Below are positions 13,936 through 24,000 of a stretch of DNA of 30,304 bases, piece by piece. The position numbers and the translations under genes were made by a program. The DNA comes from a virus. The notes beneath the pieces were generated by a model that was not told where the DNA came from, did no database searches, and saw only the letters and a list, made by a program, of their open reading frames with translations. Location: positions 1-30,304 of the IMG/VR virus record IMGVR_UViG_3300045738_000645. One strand, written 5' to 3'. The stretch's first letter is position 1; each line of letters starts with the position of its first letter.

Positions 13936-14829
13936 ATGAAGACATTCGGAGACATAACCAGCGAGATCCTTCGCCTTGCTAATCGCACAGACGAGGACAA
14001 GAAAACTGTAGTAAAGGAAGCAGTCAACAGGAGATACAAAGAAGTTCTGCAGTATTACAACTGGCCTGAACTCCTCCAGGAGATCACCGTGACAGCAACC
14101 ACGGAGATCGTGGGGCTTCCCCAGAATGTCGCCAAGATCATAAAGGTCTATGACAGAACAAATAACAGAGTCGTCGTGCCTCTCCCAGATCAGGATTTGA
14201 CAGAGAGATATGTCAAGGACATTGGCGGTGCTGGGAATCCCCAGTATTACTCTCGTCTGGGCAATCGAGGGGTTCTGACACAACCTTCCGCAGCCACTAC
14301 TCTCAAGGCTGTATCCGATGCCGGATCAGATGCGGGTAGTTACAGGGTCCGTGGGTATGACGCTAATGGACTGTTGGTTGAAGACGAGCAAGCCATTGGG
14401 ATCGAGACTGATCGCACCTTCACTTCGATTCTTCATTTCAGCAAAAGCATTCCAACTGCCGGAGTAATCTCCCTACAAGACAATACTGGTGCCAGCACCT
14501 ATGCACGATTAGCCCGTGAAGAAAAGGTAGCTCGATACGCAGTCATCAGACTCCACCCGATCCCCACCTCTGTTTCCCTGCACATTACGCACTCCACCAG
14601 GGTCAGTGATCTGGACGACGATGAGGACGATCTGCTCCTCGACTGTGAACACATTTTGGTGGTTGGTGCTTTCAGCGATTTACTCCGCAACCTTCGCCAG
14701 TTCGCCCAAGCAGAAGCAGAAGAGTTACGTTTCCAATCTCTCCTTGAGGGGTTCCTTCGTGACAGGCTGGGTTCTGATGGTACTTGGGCTTTTATGCCTG
14801 ACATGAACAAGAGAACTGCGAGGGCTTGA
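13936..14829 (+). CDS. Head-tail adaptor-like protein (gp11 / tail tubular A-like)
   Basis: The protein has 297 residues, starting immediately after the fibre gene stop. The N-terminal helices (MKTFGDITSEILRLANRTDE; VNRRYKEVLQYYNWPELLQE) and the YNWP motif are typical of phage adaptor proteins. A beta domain lies in the middle. The C-terminal ~110 residues include AVIRLHPIPTSVSLHITHST, an Asp-rich loop (SDLDDDEDDLLLD) and helices. Such adaptors form a ring below the portal and connect it to the nozzle. The following gene, a nozzle-like protein, supports this. The stop overlaps the next start (TGATG). Confidence 0.7.
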   Translation: MKTFGDITSEILRLANRTDEDKKTVVKEAVNRRYKEVLQYYNWPELLQEITVTATTEIVGLPQNVAKIIKVYDRTNNRVVVPLPDQDLTERYVKDIGGAGNPQYYSRLGNRGVLTQPSAATTLKAVSDAGSDAGSYRVRGYDANGLLVEDEQAIGIETDRTFTSILHFSKSIPTAGVISLQDNTGASTYARLAREEKVARYAVIRLHPIPTSVSLHITHSTRVSDLDDDEDDLLLDCEHILVVGAFSDLLRNLRQFAQAEAEELRFQSLLEGFLRDRLGSDGTWAFMPDMNKRTARA

Positions 14830-16502
14830 TGCCAGTAGATCCCAGAGTTTTCCAGCGCAGGTCTCAACTGCTCGATTCACCTGTGGGTTCGTTTGAACTT
14901 GACAGTCTTTCTGGTGGTATGAACACGAAGGTTCACCCCACGAGGATTGGACCGGACGAGGCTGCACTCATTCAGAACTTCTTTATCAAACAGGGAGCGT
15001 TCGCTGAGAAGAGGGCTGGAACCATAGACAAGTCGGGCACTGAAGTAACTGATACGGTATCTGGTGTTGTGGATAGGCCGACTGGCAAGACCTATGCAAT
15101 GGGGCAGTATTATCCATCTTCTGGTGCTGTCGGTAATGAAATGCTTATGAATGTTGGCGAGGAGTTCCTTTCCTGGGATGGCAAGGGAACTGCGTCAAGC
15201 AACTGGATTCAGATAGCGAAACCGAGTGGTTTCGAATTTCCTGCCACACGGGGAAAGATGCGTATGGTTCAGGTGTTTGATTTCAATGAAACTATAAAAG
15301 ATCAGTTATACATACTGGAAGAAGGTAGCACCAAGATTCTCAAATGGTCTGGTGGTGCTTTAGAGGTGGTTGGTGGCTCTGGTGGTCTTGACCCTGCTGC
15401 TGGAAGAGACGCTGTGTTCTGGTTGTCTCGCCTATGGGTGGCAGGTGGAGTAGAGGACGAGAACGGATACATCTATTTCTCCAAGATTGGTGAGCCGAAT
15501 CGAATCGACAAGTCTGCAGGTTACTTAATCAACCCCACTGACGAGACGATGCGGATTGTCCCCTTCATGCAGAATGGTCTCTTGGTTTTCCAGAGGAACT
15601 CGATCTGGATTCTGGACATAGATCAAGCCAACTTCGGAGATCTGACCTTTGACGCTACCAGCATCATGCCGATCAACACGGACATTGGCACCGTTGCCCC
15701 TGACTCCGTGGTGCAAGCAGGTCACGACTTCTTCTTCCTCAGTCGTCACGGTGTCCACAGGTTAGCGAAGACGGAAAGGGATCGTCCCCTTGGTGTGACC
15801 ATCCCGATCTCAGACAAGATCAAAGGGACAATGGACCGGATCAACTGGGCTTATGCCTATGATTGTGTGGGCACGGTCTGGGACAATCTGTATATGTTGG
15901 CGGTCCCTCTGGACAGTGCTACAACCAACTCTCATGTCTTGGTTTATGACATGATTGAGAATGCGTGGAGCATCTTCAGTGGTTGGGCACCTTCCGCTTT
16001 CCTCCCTGCCAGATTCACAGCAGAGGAGGCTCTGTATTACGGGGATGCTGTAACGGGGAAACTGTACGAGGCTCTGGAGTCGTCGGCTGACACAGATGCT
16101 GGCGTAGATATTGATTCGATCATAGAGACAGGGCGATTCAGTTTTGGCGGTACAAGTTTCCGTAAACACTTCCAATACTTAGACCTATATGTTTATGGTG
16201 GTACTGGTGGCTCTGTTGAGTTGTATGTAGCCAAGGATGAAGGCGACTTCAGCCTTGCTGAAACATACACAATAACCTCTGGGGGCTTGGCCCTCGGGGT
16301 TGTAGACGACGACAACAGTGGTTTTGTTTTGGATGAAAATGCAATCCTCTCCGATGGGGGGTTGTTCAGAAATCGGTTTTACTTGGACAGGTTCGAGGCT
16401 TGTCGGGAAATGCAGTTCAAGTTCAGGAGTAACGGGCAGTACAAAGTGAAGATACTGTACTTCTCCGTCTCTGCATTACCAGAAATGGAGAACTTTGACT
16501 AA
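14829..16502 (+). CDS. Tail nozzle / hub protein (gp12-like, beta-propeller type)
   Basis: The protein has 557 residues, from the ATG at 14829 after GAGGG. Features include SLSGGMNTKVHPTRIGPDEA near the N-terminus, KRAGT, and later blade-like motifs such as LWVAGGVEDENGYIYFSKIG, NGLLVFQRNSIWILDIDQ and HVLVYDMIENAWSIFSGW. The order gathers a polymer-like propeller seen in podovirus nozzle proteins (T7 gp12, P22 gp10 type). The nozzle hexamer closes the tail tip and opens during DNA ejection. The evidence is motif rhythm and position after the adaptor. Confidence 0.75.
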   Translation: MPVDPRVFQRRSQLLDSPVGSFELDSLSGGMNTKVHPTRIGPDEAALIQNFFIKQGAFAEKRAGTIDKSGTEVTDTVSGVVDRPTGKTYAMGQYYPSSGAVGNEMLMNVGEEFLSWDGKGTASSNWIQIAKPSGFEFPATRGKMRMVQVFDFNETIKDQLYILEEGSTKILKWSGGALEVVGGSGGLDPAAGRDAVFWLSRLWVAGGVEDENGYIYFSKIGEPNRIDKSAGYLINPTDETMRIVPFMQNGLLVFQRNSIWILDIDQANFGDLTFDATSIMPINTDIGTVAPDSVVQAGHDFFFLSRHGVHRLAKTERDRPLGVTIPISDKIKGTMDRINWAYAYDCVGTVWDNLYMLAVPLDSATTNSHVLVYDMIENAWSIFSGWAPSAFLPARFTAEEALYYGDAVTGKLYEALESSADTDAGVDIDSIIETGRFSFGGTSFRKHFQYLDLYVYGGTGGSVELYVAKDEGDFSLAETYTITSGGLALGVVDDDNSGFVLDENAILSDGGLFRNRFYLDRFEACREMQFKFRSNGQYKVKILYFSVSALPEMENFD

Positions 16503-17923
16503 TGGCAGATATAACTAAAGGTCATGCATTTAGCAGTGGTGACTTGGTAACAGCAGCAAAACTGAACAACTTGGTGGACGATGCCAGCATAGCAGGCATT
16601 ACTGAAGCAGCATTTGCTACGGGTTCCCACATCATAACCAGCAGTTCTTCAGCTCCCAGTCCAGCAACTGCTGGTCATGTGTGGTGGGACACTTCAGGTC
16701 CAGAGGCAGATGGTCAGGGCATCCTGAAGGTCCATGACGGCACCCGCTGGCAATCGGTTGCCAAGAATGTTGAGCAATACTACACAAACAAAAGTGGTGG
16801 AGTGTTGACTTATGGTGATCTGGTTATTTTCAACACAGGTGTAGATCGTTCTGTAACAACAACAACGTCTGCTGGCAACACGTTGGTTGCTGGTGTGGTT
16901 GCGAGTGGAACAGATGGTTCTGGCATTGTAGCTGACAATGCCGAGGGTCGAGTGGTTCGTTCAGGTTTGGTGGTAGTAACTACTAATGACCCAGTAGAGA
17001 GGGGCGATTACTTAGGTGCATCAGCAACCGCAAAGGAGGCTTACAGTCTGGGCTCTAGCCCAACTGTTGGAGCCTTTGGAATAGCAGTCAAGAACACAGC
17101 AACAAACAAGTGGCTTGTCGCTCTGTCAGGTCACACGGTTGACTATATTCAGAAGTCTGGGACAGACTTCTCGCTGGCTTGTCTGGAAGCCGAATCTGCC
17201 CATGATGCTTTGGTGAGTTCTACAAATGCTGATATGCCAATATGGAGAGACCTTACATATACTGAAACACTTGCAGATGCCTCAGTGACAGCACAAACAT
17301 GGACTAAAGACCTTACGGGTCTCCTAGCGGGTCAGTTGCTAACTGTTTATGCTGCTAATGTGGCTATACGGGCTGACGGTGATCTTAGCCCGACCTTTCC
17401 TGTATGCATCAATGACCGTCCAGGTGGGTATCGCATTGTCGTAACTGGTCCGAACTTTGCATGGGATACCACGCTGTTAGACACACTCTACTCAGCGGCT
17501 ATATGGGACGTTGACGGCTCCACGAGTTATCCCGACATTCCTGCTTCTAGTACGGCTGGCAATAGTGCGAACCATATGAACCGATACCTAGATCGAATAC
17601 ACGATCAGATGCCATCGGGTTTGTCTTGGTATGGCACAGTTGAATTCGACAATCCAAACTCAGGTGCCATTGGTGGTTTCAACGCGTTTCGGAAAATGGG
17701 CTGGGGATTGATTCTGAAGAACATTTCTGGGACTACATTTATACCGACAGACGGCGATTACAACATGACCCTGCAATGGCTAGACCGAGGCAGAGGAAAT
17801 AATGCCGGATGCGTAATTTCAGACAGCGATGAGGCGATTTTCTTGGAAGAAGCCGCGGGTTCTGTCCTGCTTGGAACCCTTGGCTACGGGTTTGAGACCG
17901 AACTTAAAGCAGTGACGAGATAG
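16502..17923 (+). CDS. Tail fibre / tail structural protein
   Basis: The protein has 473 residues, coupled to the nozzle gene by TAATG. The N-terminus (FSSGDLVTAAKLNNLVDDAS) is a motif common at the start of phage tail-fibre and virion attachment proteins. HVWWDTSG and KVHDGTRWQSV follow, then a Val/Gly/Thr-rich region (120-230) resembling a capsid-fibre type domain, then an unrecognised globular C-terminal domain (LTYTETLADASVTAQTWTKD to the end). The codon use is like that of its neighbours. It may attach to the nozzle or adaptor. Whether it binds a receptor is unknown. Confidence 0.65.
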   Translation: MADITKGHAFSSGDLVTAAKLNNLVDDASIAGITEAAFATGSHIITSSSSAPSPATAGHVWWDTSGPEADGQGILKVHDGTRWQSVAKNVEQYYTNKSGGVLTYGDLVIFNTGVDRSVTTTTSAGNTLVAGVVASGTDGSGIVADNAEGRVVRSGLVVVTTNDPVERGDYLGASATAKEAYSLGSSPTVGAFGIAVKNTATNKWLVALSGHTVDYIQKSGTDFSLACLEAESAHDALVSSTNADMPIWRDLTYTETLADASVTAQTWTKDLTGLLAGQLLTVYAANVAIRADGDLSPTFPVCINDRPGGYRIVVTGPNFAWDTTLLDTLYSAAIWDVDGSTSYPDIPASSTAGNSANHMNRYLDRIHDQMPSGLSWYGTVEFDNPNSGAIGGFNAFRKMGWGLILKNISGTTFIPTDGDYNMTLQWLDRGRGNNAGCVISDSDEAIFLEEAAGSVLLGTLGYGFETELKAVTR

Positions 17924-17932
17924 GGAGACACA

Positions 17933-18667
17933 ATGCCAATAGACCCTCAGACCGCAATGATGATAATGCAATTTGCGAGTGGCCTGTTTGGTGGACAGAA
18001 GAAGCCAAACTTCCAAAAGATCCTCAGAAGAAACCAAGGGCTGTTCCAGCAACAACTGGGGTATGGGGTGCAGAACCTCAACCAGTATGGTGGGCAGTTC
18101 ATGGATGCCTACTCACAGATGTCTCCCATGTTTGGTCAACTGGCTGCTGGTGCAAGTCAGATGTTCGGAGACGACAACCGAAGATTCCAGTTGGCTCAGG
18201 ACATGGCTAAGTTCACCCGAGGTGGACAGGCCCAGAGGGGTATCCTCAGATCACCTGCTGCAGCCTTGAAGGAGTCCTTCGCTGGCTTGCAGTTCCAAGA
18301 GCAGATGAGACAGCAAGACTTCGGCAACCTCATGGCAGTTGAGCAAGCGTCACCCGCTCGTAACATCTTCGCCATGATGACGCAGGGTATCCGTGGGGAT
18401 CTGGGCTTCCAAGAGATGGCTGCTCGTCGTCAGGTTTCACAATCCAACCGTGCCAACATGATGAACGCTATATCTGGCATGGGTAACACCTATATGCAGG
18501 GTCAAGGGTTGGCACAGGGGAATCGGTACTTGGATATACTGAGTGGGATGGGACAGCAACAAGCGGCTGCATCCGGTGGTGGTTACGCTCCACAGGGTTC
18601 GATCAACCAGATGTCTCAGAATATGCCGTGGAACCAGACTAATCCATTTTCCTCGCAGTATCCGTAA
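17933..18667 (+). CDS. Internal virion protein, gp14-like (ejection protein 1)
   Basis: The protein has 244 residues, rich in Gln, Met, Gly and Ala (AMMIMQFASGLFGGQ; LNQYGGQFMDAYSQMSPMFG; GQQQAAASGGG). The N-terminal hydrophobic helix and amphipathic, Met/Gln-rich centre resemble small podovirus ejection proteins, which leave the capsid first and form a pore in the outer membrane. The location directly before two much larger candidate ejection proteins reproduces the T7 gp14-gp15-gp16 order. The ATG follows GGGAGA. Confidence 0.65.
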   Translation: MPIDPQTAMMIMQFASGLFGGQKKPNFQKILRRNQGLFQQQLGYGVQNLNQYGGQFMDAYSQMSPMFGQLAAGASQMFGDDNRRFQLAQDMAKFTRGGQAQRGILRSPAAALKESFAGLQFQEQMRQQDFGNLMAVEQASPARNIFAMMTQGIRGDLGFQEMAARRQVSQSNRANMMNAISGMGNTYMQGQGLAQGNRYLDILSGMGQQQAAASGGGYAPQGSINQMSQNMPWNQTNPFSSQYP

Positions 18668-18685
18668 GAACCACAAGGAGAACTG

Positions 18686-21034
18686 ATGCCAGATCCAGGT
18701 TTTGATTTCACTCGTGGTGGGATTGGGGCAGAGCCTCTTCCGGTCATAGACTTCTCTGCAGGGTTCAAGTACCTGCAAGTCCAGCAAGAGATGGCCCTTC
18801 AGCAGTCCCGTGCCCTTCTCTCTAACCAAAGTCGTATGGCTCAGGTGGCCGTGGATCGGGAAACTCTCGTTGAAAGAAGAGCAGAAGAAACGGGGAGGAT
18901 GACTCGGTTCGAACTTCAATATGGTCCGGGTGGACACGAGGATAAGGAGAGAGAACAGGAGGTACTTGATCGGGCAGCGAAGAAGAACGAACAGGAACTC
19001 ATTAAGGAAGGATACCGAGTTAGACGAGTTGAGGCTGGAGGACGACTGACCATAGCAGAAGGAGTGCAAAATCTAGGTGTTATGAGAGTTGAGGCTGCGA
19101 GGGATAGGTTAGTCTTCCAAAAATCTGAGTTACAAGTGGCGATTGGAAAACTTGAGTTAGCCGGAGAAGACTTAATCACCGAGAGAGATGCCTTGGCTCT
19201 TGCCAGAGCTAGACTTGATCGTGAGTTAGCGAATGATCCGTTAAGGTTCGCACAAGCGAATAGGGAACTCCAAGTCAGAGAAGATGCCAACGAGATTGCC
19301 ATCGCCAGGATTGAGGCTGGTGAAAAGGCACTCGAACAGCAAGGCATAAACTTAGATAAACGACTGACTGCAGCCGGAGCTGCGTTGAAAGTAGCGATTC
19401 GGACTAACGAGATTCGTACCGAGGAAGCGGTAATTTCTGCAGGGAGACTCGCAGAAGACATAAAGGATCGAGAGGAGAATCCGAAATCTCATGCTTCAAC
19501 TGAGGAGTGGATAAGAAGAGCAGAGGCTGAACCTGATCTGAAAAAAGTAGGTGGGCATCTGTTCAAGGCGTTCCATGCTTATGGGGAAGCAAAGAATAGA
19601 CTTGGACAAGTTGAGAATAAACTTGGAAGTCTATCTACGATCCAACTGAACCTTCTCTGGGATGAGAATGAGAAGAAGGTGAAAGGTAAACTTTCTACTC
19701 CAGTTTTCATCAAACTCGAAAACGAACTTGGCAGTCGTGAAGAGGATGCTGCTGAAAAAACCTACGAAGGTTTACCTGATCTAATCGAAGAGAATTCAGT
19801 TCCACAGATAATGAGCAGTGTTTCCAGGGAAACTGTTAGTGCCTTACTAGACCTTGAGATCAACGGTGAGGAAGCAACCTACGAGGAAAAGAGGGACGCA
19901 TTAAGAGGTCTCCTTGAAGTTAACTTTGCGAACGCATTGAATGTATATCAAGGTTTCTTTCCACACCCGGCTGACGGTCAAGTTCAAGTCGCCCCACTTC
20001 CAGCAAGAACAAGGAGAGGCAAGTTAGCAAACATTGCTGAGATGGCGGTAGCAGGAAATCTATCCTCAGAACACTGGCAGAAAGTTAAGGGTATGGAGAT
20101 TGTCTTTGATCAACTCTACGGCCTTCTTGGTGAAACAGATGGCAAGAAACAGATCGGTCCAAAATCCAATAAGGACTCAGATGTTCAACGCTTTACCGAA
20201 CTTCTCTTTGACATGGCAGAGACAGAAGGAGAGCGGTTCAAAGCGTTCGGTGATGTGTTTGGTAAGATTGGTTATTCAAACAAAACGCTCTTAGTCGAGA
20301 AGGCCAGGGCTTTACTCGCTGAAGGCTTCAAGATAAACAAGATTGGCGATATGTTGCCGCCAAATGTAGACGCTTACGGTGCGTTCCAGTCCACCTTCAG
20401 ATCACTTTTGGCTGAAGAAAACAATACGGGGATGCGGATGGCTGGAGTAACCGAGGCTGGGCCAATCGTACAAGGTCTTTCAACCATAGGTGCTACAGAG
20501 ATAAATAGGGAGGGAGAGGAAAGTCCCGATAACCCCTATAGGAATGCAAGTCCATACCACCGGCGAATGATTACTTCAATGTTCGATGCCTCTAAGGGCG
20601 ATTCCAAAGCGTTTGTTGCAGCGTTTGTTTACGAGTTTGAAGTCATGGATGATGTTGAGAAGATATTTGAAGGAACATGGCCAAATCAAAAACCGATAAC
20701 AGGAAGGGCGACACAAAGATTCGTACCACACGAGAACTCTCCAGTTGTTGATTATGTGCGAAGCGGCTTGAGAGGTGGTGTCCCAGCCGCTCAAAACTAT
20801 ACTGCCAGCAAGAGAAGAGTCCTTGAACTGTTTAAAAAGTGGAAGTCGGATAATCCCAAGGCAGAACATCTCCAGTGGGCAGATGCTCATTGGGAGAGAA
20901 TCCCTGATCCGACTGACGAAGACAACTTCGTCTATGAACTCTATAGGCTTGAAGGCACTGGCCCAAATGCCCTGCAGCCGTGGGGAGGGGTCGCCATTTT
21001 CGATCCTGTTACAGAGGACGGCGGATCTAAATGA
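18686..21034 (+). CDS. Internal virion protein, gp15-like, long coiled coil
   Basis: The protein has 782 residues; the ATG at 18686 follows AAGGAG. About residues 30-270 are continuous charged helix, a very likely coiled coil (AALKVAIRTNEIRTEEAVIS; ELQVREDANEIAIARIEAGE). The remainder is mostly helical and globular (ALLDLEINGEEATYEEKRDA; MRMAGVTEAGPIVQGLS). No enzyme motif was seen. The size and position match the middle ejection protein of T7-type phages (gp15, 747 residues), which forms a periplasmic tube with gp16. The assignment rests on order and architecture. Its end overlaps the next gene by 4 bases (ATGA). Confidence 0.65.
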   Translation: MPDPGFDFTRGGIGAEPLPVIDFSAGFKYLQVQQEMALQQSRALLSNQSRMAQVAVDRETLVERRAEETGRMTRFELQYGPGGHEDKEREQEVLDRAAKKNEQELIKEGYRVRRVEAGGRLTIAEGVQNLGVMRVEAARDRLVFQKSELQVAIGKLELAGEDLITERDALALARARLDRELANDPLRFAQANRELQVREDANEIAIARIEAGEKALEQQGINLDKRLTAAGAALKVAIRTNEIRTEEAVISAGRLAEDIKDREENPKSHASTEEWIRRAEAEPDLKKVGGHLFKAFHAYGEAKNRLGQVENKLGSLSTIQLNLLWDENEKKVKGKLSTPVFIKLENELGSREEDAAEKTYEGLPDLIEENSVPQIMSSVSRETVSALLDLEINGEEATYEEKRDALRGLLEVNFANALNVYQGFFPHPADGQVQVAPLPARTRRGKLANIAEMAVAGNLSSEHWQKVKGMEIVFDQLYGLLGETDGKKQIGPKSNKDSDVQRFTELLFDMAETEGERFKAFGDVFGKIGYSNKTLLVEKARALLAEGFKINKIGDMLPPNVDAYGAFQSTFRSLLAEENNTGMRMAGVTEAGPIVQGLSTIGATEINREGEESPDNPYRNASPYHRRMITSMFDASKGDSKAFVAAFVYEFEVMDDVEKIFEGTWPNQKPITGRATQRFVPHENSPVVDYVRSGLRGGVPAAQNYTASKRRVLELFKKWKSDNPKAEHLQWADAHWERIPDPTDEDNFVYELYRLEGTGPNALQPWGGVAIFDPVTEDGGSK

Positions 21035-24000
21035 CCGGAGATCAAATCGAAGCTTTATCTCTTCGATGGCAACAGGGCTGGATCGCTCCGGTGCCCGTAG
21101 AGGAGGGTACGGATGCTGCTCCTGCGAAAGACGATCTTACTTATTGGGGAACACCTAAAGAAGCCGAGACTTCTTGGTTGGAGCTGCAAGGAGACCTAAC
21201 TCCTCTGGGTAGATATATTGAGTGGGGAACCCAAGATGATCTATTACAGTTTGATCGCCCGGAAGAACTTACTGAAGGCACCTTCTGGAGTTTGGAATCA
21301 AGAGCGAATCAACCTCACTTCAAGACTGAGTGGCGTGAACAGTACCGAAGAGATGCGTGGAATACTGCTATCAACCGAGCGGCTAAAGAGGGCGATGTAG
21401 ATTCCTGGGTTGTTGAGGCTGAGTTCAGGAAGGCTGGAAGAACCCAAGATGATGATGAGTTTGGGTGGAATCCGTTTGAGGGGTTTTTGAAAACAGCGGG
21501 AATGCCTTACGGGAATGGTGATTGGCTTAGTGCCGATCAAGTCTTGCAAGCAATAGGTCATGTAGACCCGGATGATGAGACTCAAACTCCCGATGCTGAT
21601 GGACTAGAGCGGCTTGAATTTCTCCGCAGTGCTGGCGGTCCACATGAGTTCGAGCAAAGAGCAACAGCAGAACTAACGAGAATGTATCGCTATGAAAGAC
21701 TGAGCGAACAGGGCATACCTGGGTTTGTCACTTTCATGGCAGGTCAAATCGCTGCTGATCCAATGAACATTCTTCCCGCCAAACTCGTATACTCTTCATT
21801 CAAAGCTTTATGGACTCTAAGGAAGATACGGAAGGGCATGAGGAATATAAGGAATGTTCGAGATGCTGATCGAACAATCCGGGTAGCCCAAGAAACTGAA
21901 AAGTTCATTCCAAAGTTAGCGTTGAGCATTGGGACTGTTGGGTTTGCTGGTGGGGCTAGTTTGGGTTTGGAGTCTTATGTCTCTCAGACTCCAATGACTG
22001 TAGAAGAATATAAAATGGCTGGATTGTTTTCTGTGGGGCTTGTGCTGGGCATAAATGGCTTGTCTGGACTTGCTGGCTTCAGACGAGCAAGTGTTATCAG
22101 GCAAGCAGAGGAACAGCGAAGACTGCTAGTGAGAGATGCACAAGGTCGAGAGGTCGAGATCTCTCCTGCTGATATAAAGACAGAAATCCATCTTGAATCA
22201 GAACACGCACGAGTCAATCACCAAGTTGACGAGGCTATAGCAAACGGTGACACCCCTATCGAGATTATTGGGGAAGCGGTTTCGGCTGTAGCAGCAAGGC
22301 TAAACCAAGTAGCGGGTCTTGGGTTGAGGGCTTTCAGTGATCTCCAGTTATCACCCAACCCTGCTATGCGGTGGTTCTATGCCCTTCTTGGTCGAGAGTC
22401 ACTGGAGACTACTGGCCCAAGACAAGAGGTAGTGGTTGCTCATAGACGTAGGAGCATTGCACGAATTGCAGATGCTGTGAAGCATTTGACTACCGAAGCG
22501 GCTCAGAAGCATGGAACAGATCCTCTTATTGCCAAAGACATGGATCATAAAGTTTTAAGAGTTACCCAGACAAAGGTAGCAGGAGAACCCGTAGTCAATG
22601 ATTTCCTCCAGGCTGTGATTGAAGTTGCTGACGAGGGGCCGGGTCGTTTGGAGTCTGACTACTGGAAAAAGTTTAATCTCACACCTGAACAGAAGGCTTC
22701 GATCCTACTCCATGCCAAACGGGTTGATAGGGTCTATGACGATATGCGGCTGGGAATGGAACCTGCTGGTTGGGGTAAATCAAAAGAGTTTTACTGGAGT
22801 CATGGAAATAGAGAAGAGGCATTAGTCTTCAAGCCAGAGGCAATAGCCGATTTCAAACGCAGGGCTAGGCGGCATCTTGTTCTAGAAGGAAAGAAGCCAG
22901 ATGGATCTGATTATACGCCAGAAGAAGCAGTTGCTAAGGTTGATAGGGATCTAATACAGATCCAAAATGTTTTCAAGAAGTCTGATGCAGCAGAAGAAGT
23001 TGGATTTCATTTGAACGACGAGGGTGAACTCAAAGTTCATATGTTGAATGACAACGCTTTACCTTTAGAAGCTGGCTCGCTGAAAGAAAGAACTCTGGAT
23101 TATCCGTGGCGAGTTCTGCGTAGTTTCCACCTTGACGATCTTCAGGTTTATTTCAACATTCTCATGGATCGTGCCCCGGCTGAAGCAGCCCAGGTTCATT
23201 TGGCTAATCTCAAGAGTTCCAGTGTCCATAAGGTTCTGCCACCAGAGCCAGTGGTGAGGGTCGAGACTCCGAGAGCAGTGGAGGGCGAGGCTCCCCGTGA
23301 AGTAGACACACCCAACTACGCAGAGAAAATGAACACGGACTTCACACCAAGGCGACGAGCAATAGAAATGGAAATGGCTGGCGAAGGTAATGCTGAAGAG
23401 TTGCTTGCAACTTTCCAAGAAGTTGCGAATAGAACAACCGCTAACATCAGAGCGTCAGAAGCAGCCAATGCTAAACCACTAAAGATAAATGCAGAAATAA
23501 AGAGCGATGTTGAAAGGCTTCGTGCAGTAGCAGAGGCTCGTAAAGGTGCTGGCGATGCAATGCTGGATGAACTGGTTGTCCGTGTCAATAAGGAAATTGA
23601 TCTACTGGATTCACTAGAGCCTAAGTTAGATAAACTTGAGATAGAACTCGGACAAGCAACAAGGAAACGCCAGCGACTACTAGATGCAACTAAAAAGAAC
23701 CGCCAGCGTTTCCAAGAAAAACTCAACAAACAGATTGAAGTCCAGAAAGAGAGGGTCGAGGCTGGCCGTGCCAGACAAGAGAAACCCATTCCAGAACAAC
23801 TGGATGATATAACTGTTTCAGAACGCAAGTTGGTTGAAGTCGCTACTGAGAGAGGTAGAAAAGCAAAATCCAAACTTGAGGGCAGGATACTCCACACTCA
23901 ATCACAGGCCGAGATTGAAGAAGCAAGTGTGAGGGTGGGAGAGTGGGTCCAGGGTGGAAGAGTCGGCAAGTTATCGAGCGAAGGTAGTCCCGCATACACA

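Noticed and set aside
18437-19461. Long minus-strand ORFs under the ejection genes
   Set aside because: They are antisense frames of helix-rich coding sequence, with Leu/Ser-rich translations and no supporting signals.
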